Virus record (IMG/VR): IMGVR_UViG_3300044961_000262
Coordinates: 1-64,000 of that record
Reading direction: 5' to 3' (one strand)
Source of the DNA: a virus
Length of the DNA: 64,000 nucleotides
Shown: one piece after another, positions 40,636 through 49,805 of the stretch
Layout of the letters: each line of letters starts with the position of its first letter
Position numbering within the stretch: position 1 is the stretch's first letter
The notes under the pieces: generated by a model
The model's input: only the letters and a program-made list of their open reading frames with translations
The model's database searches: none
Told to the model about the DNA's origin: nothing
Program-made: the position numbers and the translations under genes

Positions 40636-42713
40636 TGTTTAATTTAGATATATCACATATAAACGTAAATGAATTTAGAAGACCAGCTCTCGACTTTTTA
40701 GAAAATGAAAAAAAGTACGGAAGAGGAAAAGGATTTTATATTGAAGCACCTAAAGGTTCAATCGAATATAAAAACTATTGGCAATTACAAGAACATTACT
40801 GCCGTAATGGATTTTCTGTAGGAGGAATTAAAATTACAGGAGAACATTATTTCTATCTTAACTTTTGTCAAATATCTCTAAAGTTATCCGCAAAAGCAGA
40901 TTCAGTTGAAGAATTAGTTGGTAAAAAGAAAAAAGTATTAACGTCAGTTACTTTTCCTGATTTCTGGGATAGTGACTGGTATTACTTCAATGAATGTAAA
41001 AGAGCTGAAGAACTAGGTCTTCATATGATCGTTTTAAAACCTAGACGTAGAGGTTATTCTTATAAAAATGCAGCTAAATGCGCATGGACATATACATTTA
41101 GTAAAACAATGTCCAACTCTTTAATATTAGCTGAAGATAAAAAATATTCTGAAGAAACTATGAGAATGGCTGTAAGTTATTTAGATTTTTTAATTAAATA
41201 TACAGCTTTTGGTAGACAAAGACAGCATATTAATAAACCTAGAGAAATGGTTCAAGCTTCTTATGAAGAAATAACTGCTGACGGAAGAAAGATACCGGGA
41301 GGATCAATGTCAAGAATAATGCAATATTCTACTTTAAATAATCCAGATGTTGTTCGTGGTAAAGATGCTAGAGTAATTTTATTTGAAGAAGCCGGTTCAA
41401 TGTCGAACTTAAAAGCTACCTATACTGTAACGAGACCAACTGTTGAAAGCGGTACTTCGGTTTCAGGACAAATATTTGTTTATGGAACCGGTGGTGACTT
41501 TAGTGGAGGTATGGTAGATTTTGAAGAAATGTTTTATGATCCAAATAGTTACGGGTTTTTAGCTTATGATAATATGTATGATGAAGGAAGTACTCAACAA
41601 ATAGGATACTTTCTTCCAGATTCGTATTCAAAAGAAGGATATATTTCAAGTCAAGGTAAATCTTGGCATAAAGAAGCTGAAGTTGCAATATTAGCTGAAA
41701 GAGAGCGTCTTAGAAGAACTACTAAAGATATAAATTTAGTAGATAAAATGATTTGCGAAAATCCTCTTAAACCTTCTGAAGCAATGTTAAAAATGGGTAC
41801 TAACATTTACCCTAAAGCTGAAATTAATAGACAAATATCCCGCATTAAATCTGACGGAATGATTCGTAATCTAGGTATTACTGGTTATTTTGAAACAAAT
41901 GAAATGGGAGAAGTTAAGTTTAATCCATCTACTGATGTTAAACCTATACTTAACTTTCCATATAAACAAGATACTGATGGAGAAGGCTGTGTAATAATTT
42001 ATCAGCATCCATTTAAAATGGGAAATATTATTCCAAATGAACTTTACTACATCTGTACAGACCCTTACGCAATGGATAAAGATAAATCTAAAGAATTAAC
42101 TAAAAGAGATTCATTAGGAGCAGCTTATGTAATAAAGAGAATTAATAATTTTTCTAAACCTTTCGATATAATTGTAGCCGAATATGTGGCTAGACCTAAA
42201 TTTCAAGATGATTTTAATAGAACTCTTTTTCAATTAGCTGAATACTATAATGCTAAAATTGTATTTGAAAATGATAGAGACGGTAATATAATATCTTATG
42301 CTAGAACTCATAAATTACTTAATCGTCTTGAAGAAGAGTTAACAGTTTACGATTCTAATGACCAACCTAGAAGAAAGTTAGGTAGAAGTTATGGAGTTTC
42401 AATGTCTAATATTGAAGTTAAAAAACAAGCAGTTCAGTATTTTAGAGATTGGTTATTAGCTCCTAGAGAAAAAAATGCTGAGGGAATTCAAGAACTTAAT
42501 TTACATAAAATTTATTCCGTACCGTTACTTGAAGAAATTCTTAAATTTAGTTATGACGGTAACTTTGATAGACATTCGGCTATGTTAGTTGCAATGTTAT
42601 ATAAAAAAGAATTGTTAATGAAACCTGAAGTTAAAAAAACGGAAGAATCTCCGTTTAAAAGTGAGTTTTTTCAAAACTTAGATAACTCTCTTGGAATTAG
42701 GCAAAACATATGA
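40635..42713 (+). CDS. Large terminase subunit (TerL)
   Basis: Packages DNA into the prohead. ATPase domain: Walker A-like KPRRRGYSYK (135-144), Walker B VILFEEAG (247-254), coupling motif around FVYGTGGD. Nuclease domain: ICTDPYAMD, then FENDRDGN and a late Asp/His region (FDRHSAM). The 692 residues are usual for crAss-like TerL. Followed by the portal gene. Confidence 0.92.
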   Translation: MFNLDISHINVNEFRRPALDFLENEKKYGRGKGFYIEAPKGSIEYKNYWQLQEHYCRNGFSVGGIKITGEHYFYLNFCQISLKLSAKADSVEELVGKKKKVLTSVTFPDFWDSDWYYFNECKRAEELGLHMIVLKPRRRGYSYKNAAKCAWTYTFSKTMSNSLILAEDKKYSEETMRMAVSYLDFLIKYTAFGRQRQHINKPREMVQASYEEITADGRKIPGGSMSRIMQYSTLNNPDVVRGKDARVILFEEAGSMSNLKATYTVTRPTVESGTSVSGQIFVYGTGGDFSGGMVDFEEMFYDPNSYGFLAYDNMYDEGSTQQIGYFLPDSYSKEGYISSQGKSWHKEAEVAILAERERLRRTTKDINLVDKMICENPLKPSEAMLKMGTNIYPKAEINRQISRIKSDGMIRNLGITGYFETNEMGEVKFNPSTDVKPILNFPYKQDTDGEGCVIIYQHPFKMGNIIPNELYYICTDPYAMDKDKSKELTKRDSLGAAYVIKRINNFSKPFDIIVAEYVARPKFQDDFNRTLFQLAEYYNAKIVFENDRDGNIISYARTHKLLNRLEEELTVYDSNDQPRRKLGRSYGVSMSNIEVKKQAVQYFRDWLLAPREKNAEGIQELNLHKIYSVPLLEEILKFSYDGNFDRHSAMLVAMLYKKELLMKPEVKKTEESPFKSEFFQNLDNSLGIRQNI

Positions 42714-42721
42714 TAAATTTG
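42690..42721 (+). promoter_or_regulatory. Bacteroidota-type promoter before the portal gene
   Basis: CTTG (42690-42693), 20 bases, TAAATTTG (42714-42721), ending 13 bases before the portal ATG. The -33 element is one base off TTTG. It overlaps the end of the terminase gene. Confidence 0.45.
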
Positions 42722-42734
42722 TAATAAAAAAACA

Positions 42735-45059
42735 ATGTCTGAAGATATAAAAGTTTCCGGTAATTTACTTCCTGTACAAACAGTAAGTTATGATGAAAAG
42801 ATTAAAGACAATTTTGCGTGGGCAAAACAAACTATGCAATCTTTAATTGGACGTTCATATTTTGCTACAACTCAACATAAATTAGCTATAAAAAAATTAT
42901 ATGACTACTATAATGGTCATGTTGACATTAAAGATTATAAAATGATCACCGAACCTTTCGGTATTAAAATGGAAGGAGATTGGTCAGATGTAGTTAACTA
43001 TCCTATCATTAAACCTAAAATAGATTTACTTAGAGGTGAATTTGCTAAAAGACCGAATCAGTTTGAGGTATATATAACTAATTCTGATGTAGTTAATCAA
43101 CAGTTACAAGCTAAAAATCAAATGATTTTACAATCACTTGAGCAGATTTTTGTTAATACTTTAAACGAGCAAGGTTTAAATACAGGAGTTCCTACAGAGC
43201 AACCTCCGCTTCCGGAAGAAATAGAAAAGGAATTCGCTTCTAGTTATCGAGATAAAAGAGCAATTAATGGTCAAAATCTTTTAGAATATATTCGCCAATA
43301 TAATAAAATAGATGAAAAATGGAGATTAGCTTGGTTTCATTGGTTAATTGCAGGAGAAGTTTATACTTGTCATGGAATCGAAAACAATGAACCTTATGAA
43401 GAAATAGTTAATCCTTTAGATATTGATTATGATAAAGATCCGGATATAGAATTTATTGAAGATGCTGAATGGGTAGTTAGACGTAAGTTTATGAATCCAT
43501 CAAGTATTGTTGAGTTTTTTTATGAAGATTTAGGAAAAACAGATGAAGAAATTAAAGATGCAATTCAGAAAATAGAAAATATGGCGACAAATACTACAAT
43601 GTTTTCGTCAACAACTCCTCATATATCGGATCGTACAGGACCTCAACAAGTATATAATAGATTAGTTGAAGTAAAACATGTAGTTTGGATAAGTAAAAAA
43701 AGAACTGGAATTTGCACATTTACTGACGAATATGGTCAAATTCAATCAATGGAAGTTGATGAAAATTTTAAACCGTTAACTGAAATAGGTCAGGAAGTAG
43801 AATGGTTTTGGGTAAATGAAATATGGGAAGGATATTTAATTGGAGTGGATATGTATTTAAAAATACGTCCTGTTCCTGTACAAAGAACCGCTTTAGATAA
43901 TATATCTAAATGTAAACTTCCGTATAATGGTAGAATTTTACAAGCAATTAATTCTCAAAACATATCTTTAGTAATGTTAGGAGTACCTTATCAGATACTT
44001 TATAACGCTACTTTTCATCGTCTTAAATTAGCTATGGCTAAAATGAAAGATGATATGATACAACTTGATATTAATCTTAAACCTAAAGACATGTCTCTCG
44101 AGAAGTGGTTACTTTATGGAGATATGACTTCCATTTTATTTGTCGATTATACTAAAGACGGATATAGGGGTTCTTCAACTCACCAGTCAGTTCTTAAAAT
44201 GGCATCTACAACTGTAGCAAGCTATATTGAACTTTTAAGATTTATTAAACAAGAATGGGAAGAAGTTTGCGGAATATCTAGGCAGCGTGAAGGACAAATA
44301 GCAAATTCAGAAACAGTAGGAGGAGTTGAAAGAGCGGTAGTTCAATCATCTTTAATTACTGAAATTTATTTCGATTTATTCGATCAATTTAAAGAACGTG
44401 AACTTCAAGCTTTATTAGATTATTCTAAATTTGCTTGGGCTGATGGTAAAAAAACATCGTTTATATTACCTGATTCCGGTAAAATTGTATATTTAGATGT
44501 GGATCCAATTGAACATACTGAAGCTGAATATGGAATTTTTGTAGCAATGTCAGGTAAACAATTAGAAAAACGTAAACAGCTTGAAGCTCAATTACAAAAC
44601 TTTATTCAAAATAATAGTAAACCATCTACTATAATTGACATTATAGATTCGGATAACTTCGCTGATATTAAAGCTAAAGTACTTTATGCTGAACAAAAAG
44701 CTGATGAATATAATCAACAAATAGAGCAGATGAAAGGTGAACAGCAAAAACAAATTTTAGCGATGCAAGATGAAATGGCTCAAAAACAACATCAATATAA
44801 ACTTGAAGAAATAGATAGAAAAGGTGAATGGGATTTACGTAAAGCTGAAATAGTAGCTTATGGTTTCGATGAAGGTGATGATAATGATTTGATTAAAAAT
44901 GCTACGAATGAAGCTCTTAAACGTGAAGAACTTAACATTAAACGTCAAGAACTTAGTCAGAAAGAAATAGATTCTCAACGTAAAGCGAATACTGAAAAAT
45001 ATAAAATCGATAAACAAGTTGAAATAGCAAAAACTAACAAAAATAAACATGATAAATAG
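42735..45059 (+). CDS. Portal protein
   Basis: 774 residues. It follows TerL and precedes scaffold and capsid genes. Sequence shows the portal core with a long acidic/basic alternating region (EEIVNPLDIDYDKDPDIEFI), stem/crown helices, and a C-terminal Gln/Lys-rich coiled coil (about 640-770). Length and position match the crAss-like portal; no single catalytic motif is expected. Confidence 0.85.
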   Translation: MSEDIKVSGNLLPVQTVSYDEKIKDNFAWAKQTMQSLIGRSYFATTQHKLAIKKLYDYYNGHVDIKDYKMITEPFGIKMEGDWSDVVNYPIIKPKIDLLRGEFAKRPNQFEVYITNSDVVNQQLQAKNQMILQSLEQIFVNTLNEQGLNTGVPTEQPPLPEEIEKEFASSYRDKRAINGQNLLEYIRQYNKIDEKWRLAWFHWLIAGEVYTCHGIENNEPYEEIVNPLDIDYDKDPDIEFIEDAEWVVRRKFMNPSSIVEFFYEDLGKTDEEIKDAIQKIENMATNTTMFSSTTPHISDRTGPQQVYNRLVEVKHVVWISKKRTGICTFTDEYGQIQSMEVDENFKPLTEIGQEVEWFWVNEIWEGYLIGVDMYLKIRPVPVQRTALDNISKCKLPYNGRILQAINSQNISLVMLGVPYQILYNATFHRLKLAMAKMKDDMIQLDINLKPKDMSLEKWLLYGDMTSILFVDYTKDGYRGSSTHQSVLKMASTTVASYIELLRFIKQEWEEVCGISRQREGQIANSETVGGVERAVVQSSLITEIYFDLFDQFKERELQALLDYSKFAWADGKKTSFILPDSGKIVYLDVDPIEHTEAEYGIFVAMSGKQLEKRKQLEAQLQNFIQNNSKPSTIIDIIDSDNFADIKAKVLYAEQKADEYNQQIEQMKGEQQKQILAMQDEMAQKQHQYKLEEIDRKGEWDLRKAEIVAYGFDEGDDNDLIKNATNEALKREELNIKRQELSQKEIDSQRKANTEKYKIDKQVEIAKTNKNKHDK

Positions 45060-45103
45060 TGTATAATATAATAAGGAGAGATTAAAAAACTTTTCATAAC
45101 TAA

Positions 45104-45119
45104 TTGACAAATAAATAAA
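45104..45119 (+). promoter_or_regulatory. A-rich leader / possible promoter before the scaffold-like gene
   Basis: TTGACA (45104-45109) overlaps ACAAATAAATAAA (45107-45119), a 13-mer that recurs at 49782-49794 before the 434-aa structural gene. It may be a promoter part or a translation-enhancing A-rich leader, which Bacteroidota use in place of Shine-Dalgarno sites. Confidence 0.35.
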
Positions 45120-45142
45120 CATATATTAATTTTACAACAGAA

Positions 45143-46243
45143 ATGGCAGAAGAACTAGAATTTGATGATTTCGGTCTGGAAGACCCAATCTCAACAGATG
45201 AAAATTTAGAAACCGATAATGGATCGGCAACTAATGACACTACAGCTGATTCTCAAACAGACCCTGAGAATCAACCTGAACCTAAAAAGAAGGGTCGACC
45301 TAAAAAAGATGTACAAAACAAGGGAGTTTCAACTAACGATGGAGCAGAAGAAACGTCTGGAAAAGACGATTTTACTGATCCAAAAAAGAAAGAAATTAAT
45401 GAAGAACTCTCGGAAGAAAGTATCATCAAATCAATGGCTCAAAAATTGGGTATTGAACTTGAAGATGAAATTGAAGATAGTGAAGAAGGTCTTGAGCAAT
45501 TTGTTCAGTTAGCAGCAGATAATATTGCTGATGCTAAACTTAACGAATGGTTACAAAGTCTTCCTCCTGTGGCTTCAGATTTTTTTGATTATCTTCAGTT
45601 ACTTGGAGAAGATGCAAATGAAGATAACATAAAACAGTTCTTTTCAACAGTTAAACCCGAAATAGATTATAAATCTATTGACATTAACAACGAGGACGTT
45701 CAAAAATCTGTAATGAGAAGTTTCTTTAAAAAAATGGATTATACCGATGAAGAAATTAAAGAAGCTATCGAAGATATGGAAATAAGTAACACTCTCAGAA
45801 AACAAGCTGAAATTGCTTCTAAAAAATTAGCGGCAATGCAGGAAAAAGAAAGAGCTAAACTTATTGAACAAGAAAAAGAACAAGAAAATTTACGCAGACA
45901 AAATACTCAAAGGTTTTTTAGTAACGTAAAACAGATTTTGGATCAAGGAAAAGTAAATAACTTTACTATACCTGTAACAGAACGTAAAGCAATTTTTGAT
46001 TACGATACTAAAGGTCAATTTATGGAAGACCTTAATGCTGCTTTGAAAGATCCAGCTAAACGTGTTGAATTAGCGATTGCTTTAAAAAATAAATTTAATC
46101 TCAGTAAATATGTAGCTGTAGCGGCAACAACTGCAAAAGCTAATACTTTAAAAGAGAAACTGTTAGCATCACAAGGTAAAACTAAAAATGGTGCAAACAC
46201 TTCTCAAAGTATTAACAGCGATATTGATTGGGATACATTATAA
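45143..46243 (+). CDS. Scaffold-like acidic protein (366 aa)
   Basis: Very acidic, low-complexity N-terminal third with a small basic patch (PKKKGRPKKD), then long coiled-coil helices (IASKKLAAMQEKERAKLIEQ) and a compact C-terminal part. Sits between portal and major capsid genes, the usual place of the capsid scaffold. Function inferred from position and composition. Confidence 0.65.
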   Translation: MAEELEFDDFGLEDPISTDENLETDNGSATNDTTADSQTDPENQPEPKKKGRPKKDVQNKGVSTNDGAEETSGKDDFTDPKKKEINEELSEESIIKSMAQKLGIELEDEIEDSEEGLEQFVQLAADNIADAKLNEWLQSLPPVASDFFDYLQLLGEDANEDNIKQFFSTVKPEIDYKSIDINNEDVQKSVMRSFFKKMDYTDEEIKEAIEDMEISNTLRKQAEIASKKLAAMQEKERAKLIEQEKEQENLRRQNTQRFFSNVKQILDQGKVNNFTIPVTERKAIFDYDTKGQFMEDLNAALKDPAKRVELAIALKNKFNLSKYVAVAATTAKANTLKEKLLASQGKTKNGANTSQSINSDIDWDTL

Positions 46244-46273
46244 GTAAATTTCTAAAAAACCAATAAAATAAAA

Positions 46274-47704
46274 ATGGCAAGAATTATCACAAGTCAAACT
46301 TGGAATGAGGAAATGAAGACTAATGATGCTAATCTTAGCAACATGCTTCTTTTACAACCAGAGAAAATATCTCCGGTCCTCACCTATTTAATGGGTAGCG
46401 AAGACTCACGTTTTCCGCTACATTATTTATCAGAAGGTATGCGTTCAACCGAAGAAATCGTAGGTGACGAATACGAATACGACATTATGGGTCGTCTATT
46501 TAAAGCTGTTCCTCTTGCTGAAGCAGTTAACATTACTGAAGCAGGTAAAGGATATAGCGAATTTATTATGAAGTTTAATGAAGGTATTTTCCCTGAAAAG
46601 TACACTATCATTTCTCCTCGTCAATACCAATTGACAATTGTTAGTCGTAAGAGCATTAGCGGTCAATGGCATTACAAGGTAAGATTAGCTTCACCTAAAT
46701 CCGCTAATGAATCAATTCCCGCAAGTGAATTACAAGCTGGTAGTTTGTATACACTAGGATGGTACGCAGCTTCAAGCTTTGGATCACGTGGTTCTGAATC
46801 AACTTCAACTGCTCCATTTAAAGTACGTGGACACGTTTCAACTATTCGTAAATCTTACAAATGGGAAGGTAACGTAAAACATCGTAAAGCAATGGGTATT
46901 GAACTTGGAACTAAAGGTGGAGGTTCGAAACAATTATGGTGGTCATTTGAAGAATGGCAACATAACCTAAGTTTCCGTAGAGAATGCGAAACTAACTTCT
47001 GGTATTCAAAATCTAACGTTGACGCTAATGGTCAAACTCACGAATTTGATGAAGAAGGAAATCCAATTTATCGTGGTTCAGGATTGCTAGAACAAGTTAT
47101 TAATAAAGATACTTACTCTGAATTAACAGCTGAAAAACTTAAACAAGTTGTTCGTGATGCTTTCTTTGGAATGAGCGATGCCCAAAACAAATCAATTACT
47201 TTATTTACCGGTACAGGTGGACGTGATATGTTCGATACCGCAATGAAGAATGAATTGTTAGGTGCTGGTTATATTAAACTTTCTGATAACAAATTTGTTA
47301 CAGGCGGTGGATATAGCCTTAAATTAGGTGGATACTTCGATACTTACCAACATGTTGACGGTTACACAATTAATATTGTAACTAATCGTCTTTATGATGA
47401 TGGTCCTGCTGCTAAAGGTTTATTTCATCCTAAAACCACTTTACCTCTCGAATCATATCGTATGACTTTTGTTGACACTTCAGTTTATGACGGTCAATCT
47501 AATTTAACGATGATTACTAAAAAAGGACGTTCTATGGTACGTGCTATGGTAAAAGGTATCAATGAAGTAAGTCAGAATCTTCAAGGTAACGATTTAGTTG
47601 CTACCGATAAAGATGCTAGTTCACTTCACATGTTAAAAACCGGACAAGTTGTACTTCGTAGGTTCAATACTTCTATTGACCTTCAATGTGTCGCTGGTTT
47701 GTAG
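46274..47704 (+). CDS. Major capsid protein (HK97-fold, crAss-like)
   Basis: 476 residues following portal and scaffold. The N-terminus (MARIITSQTWNEEMKTND...) and regions EYEYDIMGRLFKAVP and SLEVYR-like LESYRMTFVD are in the style of crAss-like capsid proteins. Codon use is strongly biased to a favoured set and GC is higher than neighbours, as for highly expressed genes. A strong hairpin terminator follows within 10 bases. Confidence 0.82.
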   Translation: MARIITSQTWNEEMKTNDANLSNMLLLQPEKISPVLTYLMGSEDSRFPLHYLSEGMRSTEEIVGDEYEYDIMGRLFKAVPLAEAVNITEAGKGYSEFIMKFNEGIFPEKYTIISPRQYQLTIVSRKSISGQWHYKVRLASPKSANESIPASELQAGSLYTLGWYAASSFGSRGSESTSTAPFKVRGHVSTIRKSYKWEGNVKHRKAMGIELGTKGGGSKQLWWSFEEWQHNLSFRRECETNFWYSKSNVDANGQTHEFDEEGNPIYRGSGLLEQVINKDTYSELTAEKLKQVVRDAFFGMSDAQNKSITLFTGTGGRDMFDTAMKNELLGAGYIKLSDNKFVTGGGYSLKLGGYFDTYQHVDGYTINIVTNRLYDDGPAAKGLFHPKTTLPLESYRMTFVDTSVYDGQSNLTMITKKGRSMVRAMVKGINEVSQNLQGNDLVATDKDASSLHMLKTGQVVLRRFNTSIDLQCVAGL

Positions 47705-47710
47705 AAATAT

Positions 47711-47732
47711 AAGGGAGGGTAAAACCTCCCTT
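47711..47732 (+). terminator. Terminator hairpin after the major capsid gene
   Basis: An 8-bp stem (AAGGGAGG/CCTCCCTT) with loop GTAAAA, then TTTAAT. It begins 6 bases after the capsid stop codon. Confidence 0.8.
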
Positions 47733-47738
47733 TAATAT

Positions 47739-47812
47739 CGGGTTGTAGTGTTAATGGCAGCACAATAATTACGAGAATTATTAGATGGGGTTCGATTCCC
47801 TGCCCCCGACCA
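47739..47812 (+). tRNA. Degenerate tRNA-like element
   Basis: D-arm GTGT-TAATGGCA-GCAC, anticodon stem ATAAT/ATTAT, T-loop TTCGATT in stem TGGGG/CCCTG, and 3' ACCA are recognisable. It is not a normal tRNA. Only four acceptor pairs form (CGGG/CCCG) and the rest mismatch, with the 3' strand one base short. The anticodon loop TACGAGA has A instead of the invariant U33. Read literally the anticodon is CGA, but a long variable arm for serine is absent. It lies between capsid terminator and the next gene. Confidence 0.5.
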
Positions 47813-47832
47813 CTTTAAAATAAAAAAGAAAA

Positions 47833-48699
47833 ATGAGTAGAAAAATCAGATTAGTAAGAAAAGAAGCCGTTAGATACGGGCTTCCTAAAAACTTAGCTGC
47901 CGAAAGAGTTTTAAACATCGGTAGTTCATTAGACAAAAACGGTAATCCTGTTAGAGGATTAAGTCATGAAGAAGAAGATAAACTATTGCCTTCGGTAGTA
48001 AGTTTACAATCAAGTGATCCGGGATTTAGAGTTTCGGTAACAAATCTTTACAAAAACATTAGAATCCCTTTGGATTCAGCAGGTAAAGAACTGGAAATCG
48101 GTTTAGATGATTACGGTAATCCTCTTAATATTGAAGATTACATTAAATATAAAATTGCAATAAAACACCCGTGGTTTGCAAAAAGTGAAGAGGAAGCTTA
48201 TAAAAATGACCATCTTCAGTTTTGGGTAGTTGATCCTGAAATTGAAAAAAATCAAGAATCTGATAAACTTCAATTCGCTAAAAAAGCTTACGTTGAGTTT
48301 GCTAAAGTATCTGAAGATTCAGAAAAAATGGATTGGATTTTACGTAACTTAATTGCTAAATATCCGGAAATAGGTTCTATTTCAGATTTAGTTAAATTAA
48401 AACCTAAAGATAAAGAATTAACTTTAAGTAAAATTGTAAAAGATGATCCTGAATATTTCATTAAAGTAGTTGAAGATAAGGATATGTTCTATAAAGCTGA
48501 AATCGCTTCTTTCGTGGAAGCCGGAGTTTTGGTACTTGAAGGTAAGAAATATATTAATGGAACCGAAACTTTAGGAGCTTTAGATTCTACAATTGCTTGG
48601 ATGAAAGATCCTAACAATGCTGAATCGTATGAAATCTTAAAAGCGAGGTTATCTGAATATGGACAACCTTTAACTAAGTCAGTAAAAAAAGGTAAATAA
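47833..48699 (+). CDS. Structural protein following the capsid gene (288 aa)
   Basis: Not recognised by motif. Helical, charged, with repeated acidic/basic segments and a helical C-terminus. Placement between capsid and the neck-type gene is conserved in crAss-like phages and suggests a capsid-associated or head-completion protein. Stop and next ATG overlap (TAATG). Confidence 0.6.
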   Translation: MSRKIRLVRKEAVRYGLPKNLAAERVLNIGSSLDKNGNPVRGLSHEEEDKLLPSVVSLQSSDPGFRVSVTNLYKNIRIPLDSAGKELEIGLDDYGNPLNIEDYIKYKIAIKHPWFAKSEEEAYKNDHLQFWVVDPEIEKNQESDKLQFAKKAYVEFAKVSEDSEKMDWILRNLIAKYPEIGSISDLVKLKPKDKELTLSKIVKDDPEYFIKVVEDKDMFYKAEIASFVEAGVLVLEGKKYINGTETLGALDSTIAWMKDPNNAESYEILKARLSEYGQPLTKSVKKGK

Positions 48700-49766
48700 T
48701 GATTATACAAGATATGCACATAGCTATAGATTTGGAGTTAAATAAAGTTAACTCCAATCTATACGATATCGTTCTTCCTGAAGAGAAAGATTATTTTCTT
48801 AATCGTGCTCAAGAAAGGTTTATAAAACAACGATATGGCGCAAAATCTAATAATAAAGGAGAAGGTTTTGAAATGAGTCAAAAGAGAATCGATGATTTAC
48901 AAAATCTTCTCGTTCCTAACTATTACGATAAAGCTTATAGATTACCTCAATCTGATTTTGATTATGAAAGTAAAGTTAGATTTTTTCTTCCGAATGACTA
49001 TATGTTTCTTACGTCTCAACGCAGTAAAGTAATGCTGAATGAATGCGGAAACATTGTTCCTAAAGAAAACGTTAAGAATGAAAAATATTATATATTAGAT
49101 ATAAATCTTTTAAATAACGTTACTAATGGTTACTCTACTTTTAAAATTAAAAGAAATTCTGATAACTTAATTTATATTGAAAATTTAAATTACCAAATTG
49201 AAGATAGAAGTTTATTTGTAACTGATTTAATTAATACGTGGAACTCTTTAACTAATAATCCCGGATATGATATTTACTATGAAAGATATAGAGATATAGT
49301 TAGTTCGGGTAATTTAATATTTGTAGCTAAAGATAATAATTTTCCTATTAGTTGGCAATATGGAGAAATAACTGTTCCTATGGATTTAATTATTAAACCT
49401 TACACTTATTTTACGGCAACTTGCGCTGAAGAAAAAATTGTAACAAACGTATTTGCTCAACAAGATGATATTTATAAAATGCAAATGGATCCTTTTAATA
49501 ATACTAATATGTGGGGCCCATTAACAATTATAAATAATCAATTTATTGATGTTTTTATAAACTTAAATAATTTTGTTGTAAAAGAAGTTTCAATATCCTA
49601 TATTCGTAAACCGAAATTAATATCATTAAAATTAAATCAGTCTTGTGAACTTGCAGAAGAAACTCACGCTGAAATAATTAGAGATGCTGTTAATTTAATG
49701 CTTGAAAATTTTGAAGCAAGTAATAGATTACAAACTTCATTACAAGTAGAGCAAACTAATGAATAA
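48699..49766 (+). CDS. Neck/ring-type structural protein (355 aa)
   Basis: Begins MIIQDMHIAIDLELNKVNSN with LPEEKDYFLNRAQERFIKQR, a signature I associate with a conserved crAss-like virion protein near the capsid gene, thought to form part of the portal-tail connector. No enzyme motif. The exact ring position cannot be told from sequence. Confidence 0.65.
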   Translation: MIIQDMHIAIDLELNKVNSNLYDIVLPEEKDYFLNRAQERFIKQRYGAKSNNKGEGFEMSQKRIDDLQNLLVPNYYDKAYRLPQSDFDYESKVRFFLPNDYMFLTSQRSKVMLNECGNIVPKENVKNEKYYILDINLLNNVTNGYSTFKIKRNSDNLIYIENLNYQIEDRSLFVTDLINTWNSLTNNPGYDIYYERYRDIVSSGNLIFVAKDNNFPISWQYGEITVPMDLIIKPYTYFTATCAEEKIVTNVFAQQDDIYKMQMDPFNNTNMWGPLTIINNQFIDVFINLNNFVVKEVSISYIRKPKLISLKLNQSCELAEETHAEIIRDAVNLMLENFEASNRLQTSLQVEQTNE

Positions 49767-49805
49767 TTTTTTTAATTTTTAACAAATAAATAAAACAAAA
49801 CAAAA

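Noticed and set aside
47772-47774. Functional serine tRNA (anticodon CGA)
   Set aside because: No long variable arm, A at position 33 and a mostly unpaired acceptor stem.
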